From: Verrucomicrobiaceae bacterium
GTDB taxonomy: Bacteria; Verrucomicrobiota; Verrucomicrobiia; Verrucomicrobiales; Verrucomicrobiaceae
Assembly (NCBI GenBank): GCA_027486585.1
Contig: JAIXOU010000115.1
Coordinates: 1 to 34,946 of the forward strand
Reading direction: 5' to 3'
DNA: 34,946 nucleotides
Of this stretch, positions 24,438 through 31,269 are shown piece after piece (position 1 is the stretch's first letter; each line of letters begins with the position of its first letter). The notes under the pieces were generated by a model that was not told the origin of the DNA, ran no database searches, and was given only the letters and a program-made list of their open reading frames with translations. The translations under genes were made by a program, and so were the position numbers.

Positions 24438-24563
24438 AAGGCACACCCTTGAATTCCTTGCACCTCGATTTCGATGATTCGACAAAGACGCATTGGCCTT
24501 ACGTTGACTTCTTCGCTCATTGAGTCAAGCAAGGTGGCGTTTCCGGTGAGGTCGAGTATGCCC
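24438..24563 (-). pseudogene. Old degenerate remnant of the menB 3' end
   Basis: This stretch aligns with the last 125 or so bases of the intact menB (30299-30425), starting at the stop codon. Conserved blocks include CTTCTTCGCTCAT and GAGGTCGAG. Translation of part of it gives LDLTGNATLLDSMSEE, against [16 protein letters not shown] in MenB. It is much more diverged than the copy at 29335 and sits at the left edge of the accessory island. An open frame of 101 codons crosses it, but I see no sign of a functional gene. Confidence 0.7.
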
Positions 24564-24565
24564 TG

Positions 24566-24630
24566 AATTTCCACCGCAAGAGTTGGGATACCCGCAGGAG
24601 AATACCTCAGAACGATTCTATCTGCGCTGT
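24566..24630. repeat. Hairpin repeat, degenerate copy 1
   Basis: CCACCGCAAGAGTTGGGATA and the following GCAG-GAGAATACCTCAGAACG match the repeats at 28264-28347 and 30010-30097. In those, the two arms form a perfect stem; here the right arm has decayed (TCTATCTGCG). It abuts the degenerate menB remnant directly, with no cargo gene between them. Confidence 0.65.
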
Positions 24631-24656
24631 TATTCATCGTTGATCTAACTCACAGC

Positions 24657-24690
24657 ACCCGTTTGGACTCAATGAAGCTCGGCTTCAAGT
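24657..24690 (-). pseudogene. Short second remnant of the menB 3' end
   Basis: GCACCCGTTTGGACTCAATG followed by AAGCTCGGCTTC aligns with the first ~34 bases at the menB 3' end (GCACCCGCTTGAACTTCTTG, then AAGTTGGGTTTC). It is short and diverged, so it is less secure than the other copies. Its position just after a hairpin repeat mirrors the arrangement at 30010-30300. Confidence 0.45.
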
Positions 24691-25100
24691 TCACCGTCAA
24701 TGCGCTCTTAGCTACGGCTCTGCACTCCACCCCCAGATCTATTCGTCCCTGATCTGTAGAGGATCGGCACCGCTCTCTATCTAAACGCAGATTCATTCTG
24801 TCTCAACAGCGCCTCCCCATTTCTGACCAGCGAAAAGCCACACTTATTCGGCTAATAATCATGGATATTCGATCCATAGCCATTTCTAAACCCCGAATAG
24901 AAAAGGGTAACCTTCGTTTAGATATGAGCAAACAACATACATCAAGGTTAAATCATCGATTTACCTTATTAATTCATAATTATCTGTAATAAGTCTTCAT
25001 TGTTTTAGGTGGCGAGCTAAAATATTTTCACCTCATTCATTTAATTCTCGCCTTGGCACGCGTTCTTCTATTAATTTATTGACGTTAATCCTTAATTGCC
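24691..25100. other. Intergenic region, AT-rich toward the FnIII gene
   Basis: No gene is visible. Composition becomes markedly AT-rich from about 24850, unlike most of the window. A weak promoter-like pair TTCATT (24996-25001) and TAAAAT (25018-25023), 16 bases apart, precedes the FnIII gene at 25101. The composition change supports foreign origin for the left part of the island. Confidence 0.4.
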
Positions 25101-25835
25101 ATGCCGCACTTTGATGACCCACTCGTTCATTTCGATGATCCTCGGGTGCATTATGACGATGAAAGGAGCTATCAGGAAATCTTGAACTCACAACCTCATC
25201 ATCCTATGTTTGACGTCGTCCTCGATCTAAGAAACCTCTCGGTGCCAGCCCTCATCGCCCGTATCCGAGCCATCACCACCGCTACCTCCGGGCAAGCGGT
25301 TTTCGCCAGCCTCGCCGCAGAGATCACCGCTCTAGAGTCCAAGGTGGAAGCCCTCTCCAATAGAGAAACCGATCTACGCAGCGCCCAAAACGCCGTGACC
25401 ATGGCCACTCAGGCAAGGGACACCTCCGAAAAAGCCGTCACCGACGCCGCTATCGCCCTCGCCAGTAACGTAGGCAAGCTCGCCACCACCGAGGCCGAAG
25501 TGAATGCCACCCTCATGCGTGTGAAAAACGCCCCTGCGCCCAAGCCCATCCCCGATCAGCCCACGGGCCTCGAACTCAAAATGGGCGATGCCGATGGCGA
25601 AATCTCCGGCCAATGCAATGGCCAGCCCGGCATCGTGGACTACCACGAGATCCAATACACCACCAGCGACCCCCTCAGCGCCACCCCCAACTGGCAGTTC
25701 GCCGACACCAGCAAGAAAAGCCGCTTCGACCTAGAAAACATGCCCTCCGGCCAAAAAATCTGGGTCCGCCTCCGCGCCTGCAACGCCCGAGGCAAAAGCA
25801 ACTGGAGCGACCCTGCGTGTATCCGGGTGCCGTGA
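25101..25835 (+). CDS. Fibronectin type III domain protein with HFDDP heptad start
   Basis: This 244-residue protein has no signal peptide. Residues 3-21 hold three 7-residue repeats (HFDDPLV, HFDDPRV, HYDDERS). Residues ~40-140 are helical, with a coiled-coil-like Ala/Thr/Glu-rich stretch. Residues ~150-244 form a fibronectin type III domain ending IWVRLRACNARGKSNWSDP, the typical FnIII final strands. FnIII domains mediate protein or glycan contacts. Similar small proteins pairing this head with an FnIII domain seem to recur in related genomes, but that is recollection. Function is unknown. Confidence 0.75.
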   Translation: MPHFDDPLVHFDDPRVHYDDERSYQEILNSQPHHPMFDVVLDLRNLSVPALIARIRAITTATSGQAVFASLAAEITALESKVEALSNRETDLRSAQNAVTMATQARDTSEKAVTDAAIALASNVGKLATTEAEVNATLMRVKNAPAPKPIPDQPTGLELKMGDADGEISGQCNGQPGIVDYHEIQYTTSDPLSATPNWQFADTSKKSRFDLENMPSGQKIWVRLRACNARGKSNWSDPACIRVP

Positions 25836-25862
25836 AGTTTTTTCAATAACCCCGAATTCCCT

Positions 25863-26255
25863 ATGTTGCTAAAACGCCTTTTGATCAGTCTTAAACGCAT
25901 ATATCCACATTATGCGCTGACAACACTGATGGCAGTCTGCCTGTCCTCATGTGCTGTTCAAACATTCGATGCAAAAACTGGCACAGCTCACCTCTGGGGA
26001 TTCGGGCATTTATCCTTGCGAGTCCAAGGAGCCGAAGATGACGCGACATTACAGGCCGTCACTGTAGGAACACAGACTCTCGGCGCGAATCTTGATATAA
26101 CAGCCTTCTCATCAGGAGCTGGCGTTGGCTACCATTCAAGTCGTGTCACTTACGTTGTTTCACCAAACACCCAACTGCGGCTTGAAGAACCGCATACTTC
26201 TAAATTCCGGCTAGGCCGCTCTTTCTCCACGTCAACGAAAACACCCAAACCCTAG
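25863..26255 (+). CDS. Small lipoprotein
   Basis: A basic and then hydrophobic leader ends in the lipobox CLSSC with Cys30, so the mature 100-residue protein would be lipid-anchored. The rest looks beta-rich (HLWGFGHLSLRVQG, ATLQAVTVGTQTLGAN) with no named domain. It precedes another lipoprotein gene by eight bases and a lipase-like lipoprotein further on. The three probably form one exported set. Confidence 0.65.
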   Translation: MLLKRLLISLKRIYPHYALTTLMAVCLSSCAVQTFDAKTGTAHLWGFGHLSLRVQGAEDDATLQAVTVGTQTLGANLDITAFSSGAGVGYHSSRVTYVVSPNTQLRLEEPHTSKFRLGRSFSTSTKTPKP

Positions 26256-26263
26256 AACATCTA

Positions 26264-27052
26264 ATGAACACCCTAAAATACTCCCTATTAGGACTCGCCA
26301 CATTGATAACAATGAGTGCCTGTGTCGGCACTCAAAGCGCCATGCATCTGAGCACCTCAAATTTCGGCATCGATGTGGATACTACACCACCAACGACTGA
26401 AATCGGCCTCTCGCGTAATGAACTCGCCGTGCAGCCCTCCTTTGCCAACGGCCAAACACCATCCAGCGTCATGAGCTTTGAAGGAACCGCTGGAAATGGC
26501 TGGGGCAAGGGCGTCATCAGCAACTTCTTCTTTGGCACTGGCAGTACCTTTGCCACAGGCCAGGCAGCCGCGAATCTCACCTCGGGAACGGCGACGACAA
26601 ACAACACCACGAATGTCGATGAAATTAGCCTGAATGATTTACCAAGCCGCCCGAATGTATTTAAGCTGATCTTCGACAAGGACCATCGCTATCGCCCATT
26701 CAAGGAGAATGAGATGTTCCCACTCATTTCAGGCACCAAAACCGTCTATGGCCTTGATGTGGCTTGGGATCCCGCCACCCAGACACCACGCGCCATCAAA
26801 GCGGGCTTTAACCGCAAAGAGATCTCCTATGCACCAATTATTGCTAAAAATGAACCCACAAAGGAAGACCCAAAGGCAGTCAAACTTAAACTGCCCAGCG
26901 TCATCGCAGGCCACCAGATGAATACGCAGTTAGATACAGGCGTTGAATTCAACCACATACAGTTCCTAGCCACAGGTAAAGCCGCTGACAATCTAGGTGC
27001 CAATGCAGACGCACAGTCATTGCTGAAAAAGAAACTGACGGCAAAGCCATAG
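26264..27052 (+). CDS. Lipoprotein of unknown function
   Basis: The signal sequence ends in a lipobox (TMSAC, Cys20). The mature protein of about 240 residues has a Ser/Thr/Gly/Asn-rich stretch near 75-115 (for example SGTATTNNTTNV) and otherwise no recognised domain. It lies directly downstream of the 25863 lipoprotein gene and about 50 bases upstream of the lipase-like gene, all on the plus strand. It is likely exported together with them. Confidence 0.65.
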   Translation: MNTLKYSLLGLATLITMSACVGTQSAMHLSTSNFGIDVDTTPPTTEIGLSRNELAVQPSFANGQTPSSVMSFEGTAGNGWGKGVISNFFFGTGSTFATGQAAANLTSGTATTNNTTNVDEISLNDLPSRPNVFKLIFDKDHRYRPFKENEMFPLISGTKTVYGLDVAWDPATQTPRAIKAGFNRKEISYAPIIAKNEPTKEDPKAVKLKLPSVIAGHQMNTQLDTGVEFNHIQFLATGKAADNLGANADAQSLLKKKLTAKP

Positions 27053-27101
27053 CCAACTGCTGGTCAATAAGGAACTTAATAATCGAGCCTGCACTGCATC
27101 T

Positions 27102-28181
27102 ATGTCTTTCTCCACTTCTCCTTTCAAGCGAGCACTCACGCTTTGCCTCTTAGCCGTCCTGCTGAGCGCCTGCCACAGCCGAATCTATGTTTGGAAGGAG
27201 GGGGAAGCTCGCAAAAAGCAATGGGCTCAAGTTTGTAAGCCTTATGTGATGATGTCCTTCCTCGCTTATCATCACGCAGACGATGAGGTGCGCATAAAAA
27301 GCGCCACAGCCGAAGAATCAGAGAAAAAAAAGGCCGAGGACATAGCCGAAAAGAAGTATCTCGAAGAATTGCAGGATTTAGGCTGGAAAAGAACAGGACA
27401 TTTTCATCGCCCTAAGTTCAGCGGAATATCGAATAGCTACAAACCGAGCCACGGACGAAATATCCAGTGCCCACCGCCGAATGATCCAGAGGCAGGTCAG
27501 GGGATGTACCTTGATGTATGGGAAAACAAAAGTGTATCCCCTCGTGAAGTCGTCTTAGCGTTTGAGGGTTCTAACCCTGAATTAGAAGACTGGCTTACCA
27601 ATCTTCGAATGCTGCGTTTCTTAAACCGCTCAAGACATGCCGATCAGTATGAATTTGTCCGGCCACTCGCGAGTGATATCATTGACCGAATGACCCAAGG
27701 CGAAAAAGCAGGCGATGTGCGGATCGTCACCACGGGACATTCGTTGGGCGGCGGCCTAGCTCAGTGTGTACTCTATGCCAATGCATATCGGCGCGACCAC
27801 CCCGTAGATCAAGCCATCGTCTTCAACTCCACACCTGTAACAGGATTCTTTGATTCCAAAGACAACCGTGAAATTTTTCAATCTCTTCAATGCCGTAAAA
27901 CCTTCCCTCACTTTCGAATCATGCGTGTCTTTGAGCGCGGTGAAATTCTGGAATTTTTTCGTGCCACGACAGATCTTTTCAAGAATCCTGACGGCTTAAT
28001 TCACTCCTTGAAATTCGATTCTAAAGATAAAAATAACTTCATCTCGCAGCATTCTATTTTGATGTTAGCCGAGACCATTCGCGATCAAAGCCGAGCTGAA
28101 CTGAAATACGGTAAACCAACGGCACCCTGTAACGAATACAAAGGTCAGTACGGCTCTTTGGTGAAGTGGTCGCGCAAATAA
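27102..28181 (+). CDS. Lipase-like lipoprotein (class 3 alpha/beta hydrolase)
   Basis: The signal sequence ends in LSAC (Cys24), so the enzyme should be membrane-anchored outside the cytoplasm. The body has the class 3 lipase nucleophile elbow VTTGHSLGGGLAQ with Ser214, preceded by VVLAFEGSNPELEDWLTNL, the usual oxyanion-region block of Lipase_3 proteins. The catalytic acid and histidine are not obvious, though HSLKF and SQHSIL near the end are candidates. It likely cleaves ester bonds in lipids or polymers; the substrate is unknown. It ends 10 bases before a DUF2442 gene remnant, so it is the last intact gene before the mosaic region. Confidence 0.8.
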   Translation: MSFSTSPFKRALTLCLLAVLLSACHSRIYVWKEGEARKKQWAQVCKPYVMMSFLAYHHADDEVRIKSATAEESEKKKAEDIAEKKYLEELQDLGWKRTGHFHRPKFSGISNSYKPSHGRNIQCPPPNDPEAGQGMYLDVWENKSVSPREVVLAFEGSNPELEDWLTNLRMLRFLNRSRHADQYEFVRPLASDIIDRMTQGEKAGDVRIVTTGHSLGGGLAQCVLYANAYRRDHPVDQAIVFNSTPVTGFFDSKDNREIFQSLQCRKTFPHFRIMRVFERGEILEFFRATTDLFKNPDGLIHSLKFDSKDKNNFISQHSILMLAETIRDQSRAELKYGKPTAPCNEYKGQYGSLVKWSRK

Positions 28182-28191
28182 GAACTCCATT

Positions 28192-28263
28192 AGTTTGCAT
28201 TGGCCCCTGATTGATGAGGACCTCGGCATTGAGAGCCTGATGCATCTTGGTTACGGGGATTGA
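28192..28263 (+). pseudogene. Remnant of a DUF2442 gene (last 22 codons)
   Basis: Codons from 28195 read LHWPLIDEDLGIESLMHLGY then GD and stop. This matches the C-terminus of the intact DUF2442 protein at 29764-30009 (LHWPLIDEDLSIESLLQLGY). The DNA is about 88 percent identical over 80 bases and continues into the same hairpin repeat. No upstream part of the gene remains. An earlier DUF4160-DUF2442-type cassette therefore once lay here. Confidence 0.85.
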
Positions 28264-28347
28264 AATTTGAGCCGGAAATCCCCGGAATCTTCACCGCAAG
28301 AGTTGGGATAACCGCAGAGAATACCGCAGAACGTTTTCTCTGCGGTG
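28264..28347. repeat. Hairpin repeat, copy 2
   Basis: After the DUF2442 remnant comes CACCGCAAGAGTTGGGATA, then a perfect 11-bp stem: ACCGCAGAGAA (28311-28321) pairs with TTCTCTGCGGT (28336-28346) over 14 bases. The order DUF2442 end then hairpin is the same as at 30010-30097. It may be a bidirectional terminator carried with the cassette or a recombination feature of it. Confidence 0.8.
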
Positions 28348-28460
28348 GTTTCACTCTTGAGGCTGATTTACGGCACGAAGGTGGAGAGAGGCAGAATCGA
28401 AGTTGCTAAAGCCTCATTTCAAAGATCCTTTCCAGAGCTGGCGATCCCCAACTCACTTTC

Positions 28461-29102
28461 ATGACCACCACCGATCTCGAATCCGCTCTAGTACTCGTGC
28501 GGCAAGAAACCGACCTCAGCGCCAAGTCCCTGCTCCTGGCTGCTGTCGTGTCCGAACTGTTTCGTGAACGCGGTTTTGAGCCTGTGGTCGTCGGTGGTTC
28601 CGCCATCGAATTCTACACGGATGGTGCCTACATGTCTGGGGACACCGACATCTGCTGGGCTGGCTGGCCCACGCCCACCCTGGAGCAACGCGAGGAAATC
28701 ATGAGCCAGATTCCCAGCATCAAGAGCCATGGCGGCAAGAGCTGGTGCTACGATGACCTTTGGGTCGATCTGCTGGGGGAGGTGGATTACCGTGCGGAGA
28801 AGGAGCTGGTGAAGTTCACAACCCCAGTGGGACAGGTCGTATTGATCCCTGCGGAAGACGCCTTGGTCGGGCGCGTCTATGCCGCCCGACGTTGGGTCAG
28901 CGGATATGATGAAAAAGACGACAACTGCGCCAAGAAACTCATGTCTGCCGCTCTCAGCGGCAGCGTCCCGATTGATTGGGCAGAAGCGCTTCGCGTCGCT
29001 GCATCGCCCAAATACAACTGCGTGAAAGAGTTTAATGATGTGCGGGCCGAGGTAGAATCCGAACTGGCTAAACTTACTAAAGGTGATAATTTCAACCCAT
29101 GA
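28461..29102 (+). CDS. Nucleotidyltransferase-fold protein, possible toxin-like
   Basis: The N-terminal part carries VVVGGSAIEFYTDGAYMSGD followed by TDICW. This GG(S)-x-DxD layout is seen in the minimal nucleotidyltransferases (MNT, AbiEii and DUF6036 relatives), which modify nucleic acids or proteins with a nucleotide. A third acidic position may be in DLWVDLLGEVDY. The 213-residue protein has a helical C-terminus. The next gene overlaps it by four bases (ATGA), suggesting a two-component unit. It sits between cassette remnants (28192-28347 and 29335-29486) as cargo. A toxin-antitoxin or phage-defence role is a guess from fold and context; no named system fits. Confidence 0.65.
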   Translation: MTTTDLESALVLVRQETDLSAKSLLLAAVVSELFRERGFEPVVVGGSAIEFYTDGAYMSGDTDICWAGWPTPTLEQREEIMSQIPSIKSHGGKSWCYDDLWVDLLGEVDYRAEKELVKFTTPVGQVVLIPAEDALVGRVYAARRWVSGYDEKDDNCAKKLMSAALSGSVPIDWAEALRVAASPKYNCVKEFNDVRAEVESELAKLTKGDNFNP

Positions 29103-29320
29103 CGGACACGAAGCTATTCATCCGCCCCGAGCGGGTCATCACCTGGGAGCAGTGGCAGGCAGGCCGGGCGGAAAGGCGTCGGCTCGGCAACCTTGTGGCC
29201 CCAGCGGTGATTCGTCGTGAGAAAAGTGAAGGCGACGAATACCTCCGTGAAACCTACGGCGGCGAGCGTGGCCCGCCGTTTAACAAACCTTTTGATCCCT
29301 CGGCGGATGAGAAGAGATAA
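29099..29320 (+). CDS. Small partner protein of the nucleotidyltransferase
   Basis: This 73-residue, highly charged protein (ITWEQWQAGRAERRRLGNL, then a proline-rich end) starts inside the stop of the nucleotidyltransferase gene, so the two are translationally coupled. It has no recognised domain; the mix of acid and base and the lack of hydrophobic core suggest a partly unstructured protein that folds on a partner. A role as antitoxin or accessory to the upstream protein is possible but not shown. An 8-bp inverted repeat follows (29322-29329 with 29346-29353), spanning the junction with the menB fragment. Confidence 0.6.
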   Translation: MTDTKLFIRPERVITWEQWQAGRAERRRLGNLVAPAVIRREKSEGDEYLRETYGGERGPPFNKPFDPSADEKR

Positions 29321-29334
29321 GGTTCAAGCCTGAC

Positions 29335-29486
29335 TCAAGGCACCCGCTTGAACTTCTTGAAGTTGGGCTTCCGTTTTTCGACGAAGGCGGTTTTGCCTTC
29401 CTTGGCTTCTTCGCTCATGTAGTAGAGCAGGGTGGCATTGCCAGCGAGGTCGAGCAGGCCCATTTGGCCATCGCAGTCGGCGTTGA
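29335..29486 (-). pseudogene. Duplicated menB 3' end (about 50 codons)
   Basis: This 150-base stretch is about 96 percent identical to the 3' end of the intact menB (30298-30449). It preserves the frame to a stop and reads [20 protein letters not shown] onward to FKKFKRVP. Homology begins at the stop codon and breaks off at about 29486, after which the sequence is unrelated. It lacks the active-site part and has no start, so it is a fragment. Together with the intact 3' end it brackets the DUF4160-DUF2442 pair as direct repeats 963 bases apart. Confidence 0.92.
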
Positions 29487-29540
29487 AGTTGCCTTGGAGA
29501 AGACTTGGCAAAGCGGTTAGACCTGGATAAGTTGATCCGT

Positions 29541-29777
29541 ATGCCAACAGTGCTGACACAAAACGGCTTCCGGTTCTTCATTCCGACACTCGACCATCCT
29601 CCGGCTCATGTGCATGTTGCAAAGGGTGGTGGGCAGGCCAAATTTAATCTGCTTCCAGTGGAAGTGATCAAAACCAAGAACATGAAGATGTCAGAGATCA
29701 ACGAAGCTTTTATCATTGCCTGCCAGCATCAAGCGGAACTCATTCAAGCTTGGGAGGGAATTCATGGTCGCCATTGA
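29541..29777 (+). CDS. DUF4160 domain protein
   Basis: The 78-residue protein matches the DUF4160 pattern: [14 protein letters not shown] at the start, [20 protein letters not shown] in the middle, and an [20 protein letters not shown] helix at the end. The family is small, often paired with DUF2442, and often listed among possible toxin-antitoxin modules. I know of no proven biochemical activity. The ATG at 29541 fits the family N-terminus; an in-frame TTG upstream lies in the menB junction region. It overlaps the DUF2442 gene by 14 bases. Confidence 0.85.
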   Translation: MPTVLTQNGFRFFIPTLDHPPAHVHVAKGGGQAKFNLLPVEVIKTKNMKMSEINEAFIIACQHQAELIQAWEGIHGRH

Positions 29778-30009
29778 GATTGACACAGATGCCTCACCCG
29801 TCGAGGCAAGGCTTGAAGATGGCATCATCCATGTCAGCTTGGAGGATGGAGCTCATCTCGCTTTTCCGGTGACTTTGACCGAAAGGCTCAAGAAGGCGAC
29901 GCCTGCCGAACTGGCAGAAATCGAACTGCTGCCCTTCAGTCTGCATTGGCCCCTAATTGATGAGGACCTCTCCATCGAAAGCCTGCTGCAGCTTGGTTAT
30001 GGGGATTGA
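29764..30009 (+). CDS. DUF2442 domain protein, partner of DUF4160
   Basis: The 81-residue protein shows the DUF2442 layout: a beta-rich start (EARLEDGIIHVSLEDGAHLA), then helices with TERLKKATPAELAEIELLPF and a LHWPLIDEDLSIESLL end. Known DUF2442 proteins are small mixed alpha/beta proteins, and some have helix-turn-helix-like structure, fitting an antitoxin or regulator role. It overlaps the DUF4160 gene by 14 bases and is the last gene before a hairpin repeat. A second, broken copy of its 3' end is at 28192-28263, showing that this cassette type has been present more than once. Confidence 0.85.
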   Translation: MVAIEIDTDASPVEARLEDGIIHVSLEDGAHLAFPVTLTERLKKATPAELAEIELLPFSLHWPLIDEDLSIESLLQLGYGD

Positions 30010-30097
30010 AATCTGAGCTAGCCCCCGCAGAATTCACACCGCGAGAGTTAGGATAACCGCAGAGAATACCTCAAGAAAGGATTTCTCTGCGGTTATC
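30010..30097. repeat. Hairpin repeat, copy 3 (15-bp perfect stem)
   Basis: GATAACCGCAGAGAA (30052-30066) pairs perfectly with TTCTCTGCGGTTATC (30083-30097) over a 16-base loop, preceded by CACACCGCGAGAGTTAGGAT. It follows the DUF2442 stop exactly as copy 2 follows the DUF2442 remnant. It is the best preserved copy. With no U-run on either side it could be a strong RNA stem or a DNA cruciform; its repeated association with cassette ends is what matters. Confidence 0.85.
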
Positions 30098-30126
30098 TTG
30101 GCTCTGACGTGTTCGGACTCCTCTTA

Positions 30127-30158
30127 CCTTCTTTGGCTTCTTCGCTCATGCCGTAGAG
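30127..30158 (-). pseudogene. Short internal fragment of the menB 3' region
   Basis: CCTTCTTTGGCTTCTTCGCT followed by CATGCCGTAGAG differs at only a few bases from the intact menB stretch near 30361-30390. It lies between hairpin copy 3 and the small inverted-repeat element at 30161. This is a further broken menB end within 170 bases of the intact gene. Confidence 0.7.
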
Positions 30159-30160
30159 TA

Positions 30161-30293
30161 GTCCGCACAGTCCTCTATGCGGATTGAAATCCGAGAGAGA
30201 TTTTCAAGCCCCTTAGCTTTGAAGCCTGCTCGAGGACTATCTTGAAGGGCAGGCTTTTTCTTGTCCTCCGGCCGCACAGGGGACTGTGCGGAC
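30161..30293. mobile_element. Putative 133-bp MITE-like element with 22-bp terminal inverted repeats
   Basis: The ends GTCCGCACAGTCC... (30161-30182) and its reverse complement (30272-30293) match at 20 of 22 bases. Each end is itself nearly palindromic, and the right end forms CCGCACAG-GGGA-CTGTGCGG. The inside contains a hairpin AAGCCTGC/GCAGGCTT (30222-30256) followed by TTTC. No open frame is present and I see no clear target duplication. It sits four bases past the menB stop. The left inner part also resembles the sequence after the DUF2442 stop, so it may be a composite rather than a true transposable element. Confidence 0.5.
30222..30260 (+). terminator. Possible terminator hairpin inside the 133-bp element
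   Basis: AAGCCTGC (30222-30229) pairs with GCAGGCTT (30249-30256) over 19 bases and is followed on the plus strand by TTTCTTG. It could end plus-strand transcription coming from the DUF4160-DUF2442 cassette before it runs antisense into menB. The loop is long and the U-run impure. Confidence 0.45.
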
Positions 30294-30297
30294 CACT

Positions 30298-31110
30298 TTA
30301 AGGCACCCGCTTGAACTTCTTGAAGTTGGGTTTCCGTTTTTCGACGAAGGCGGTTTTGCCTTCCTTGGCTTCTTCGCTCATGTAGTAGAGAAGGGTGGCA
30401 TTGCCAGCGAGGTCGAGCAGACCCATTTGGCCGTCGCAATCGGCATTGAGGGCGGCTTTGAGGCAGCGGAGAGCGAGGGGGCTGTGCTGGAGCATCTCGC
30501 GGCACCAGATGAGGGTCTCGGTTTCGAGATCGGCGAGGGGGACGACTTTGTTCACGAGGCCCATGTCGAGCGCTTCCTGGGCGTCGTATTGACGGCAGAG
30601 ATACCAGATCTCTCGGGCTTTCTTCTGGCCGACGATGCGGGCAAGGTAGCTGCTGCCGAGGCCGCCGTCGAAGCTGCCGACTTTCGGGCCGGTCTGGCCA
30701 AATTTAGCGTTGTCCGCGGCGATGGTGAGATCGCAGACGACATGGAGCACATGCCCGCCGCCGATGGCGTATCCGGCGACCATGGCGACGATGGGTTTCG
30801 GCAGGGTGCGGAGCTTGCGCTGGACGTCGAGGATGTTCAGGCGCGGAACGCCGTCTTCGCCAATGTAACCGGCATCGCCACGCACCTTTTGATCGCCCCC
30901 AGAACAGAAGGCGAGCGGGCCTTCCCCACAAAGAATGATGACACCCACATCAGGATCTTCATGCAGCATCTCCAGCGCGATGAGCATCTCCTTCACCGTC
31001 TGCGGACGGAAGGCATTGCGCACTTCCGGCCGGTTGATGGTGAGCTTGCCGATGCCGTCTTCGGTTTTCTCAAGCTTGATGTCTTTGAAGGTTTTGATCG
31101 TGGTCCACAT
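30298..31110 (-). CDS. menB: 1,4-dihydroxy-2-naphthoyl-CoA synthase
   Basis: MenB closes the naphthoquinone ring in menaquinone synthesis. The crotonase-fold protein of 270 residues carries the family blocks [51 protein letters not shown] and [17 protein letters not shown], so the assignment is secure. The ATG at 31110 begins [19 protein letters not shown], a normal N-terminus; the open frame upstream runs into the phased repeat array. No other men gene is in the window. Its 3' end is repeated at 24438, 24657, 29335 and 30127, which marks it as the apparent target of the island's insertions. The coding sequence itself looks intact. Confidence 0.95.
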   Translation of the reverse strand: MWTTIKTFKDIKLEKTEDGIGKLTINRPEVRNAFRPQTVKEMLIALEMLHEDPDVGVIILCGEGPLAFCSGGDQKVRGDAGYIGEDGVPRLNILDVQRKLRTLPKPIVAMVAGYAIGGGHVLHVVCDLTIAADNAKFGQTGPKVGSFDGGLGSSYLARIVGQKKAREIWYLCRQYDAQEALDMGLVNKVVPLADLETETLIWCREMLQHSPLALRCLKAALNADCDGQMGLLDLAGNATLLYYMSEEAKEGKTAFVEKRKPNFKKFKRVP

Positions 31111-31124
31111 GGGGGAAGAGTGAA

Positions 31125-31252
31125 GTTGACGGTTGTTTACGCTGGTTGACGATTGTTTACAGTTGTTGAGCCGAGCCGATGCAAAAGCTAGCTTGGAATT
31201 GGTTTGGGAAACAACGGTCAACCACAGTCAACCATCGTAAACCACTGTAAAC
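31125..31252. repeat. Inverted, 10-bp-phased array of GTTKAC motifs
   Basis: On the plus strand GTTGAC or GTTTAC begins at 31125, 31135, 31145 and 31155, with GTTGAG at 31165. On the minus strand the same hexamers occur at 31217-31222, 31227-31232, 31237-31242 and 31247-31252. Spacing is exactly 10 bases in each arm, about one DNA helical turn, and the arms face each other across 46 bases. It fills the space upstream of menB and downstream of the kinase gene. This suggests a cooperative protein-binding site or a large foldback structure. Confidence 0.75.
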
Positions 31253-31269
31253 GGCTTCATCTTTTACGC

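Noticed and set aside
24332..24637. 101-codon minus-strand open frame
   Set aside because: It crosses the degenerate menB remnant and a hairpin repeat, and the only recognisable part is out-of-context MenB C-terminal sequence. Treated as mosaic debris, not a gene.
30178..30199. GATTGAAATC-like motif resembling the tail of some CRISPR repeats, also at 28257 and 30004
   Set aside because: It occurs as shared sequence after DUF2442 stop codons, not as regularly spaced repeats with unique spacers. No cas genes are present.
31111..31221. N-terminal extension of menB into the phased GTTKAC array
   Set aside because: MenB proteins start near MWTTIKTF, and the extension only translates the repeat array.
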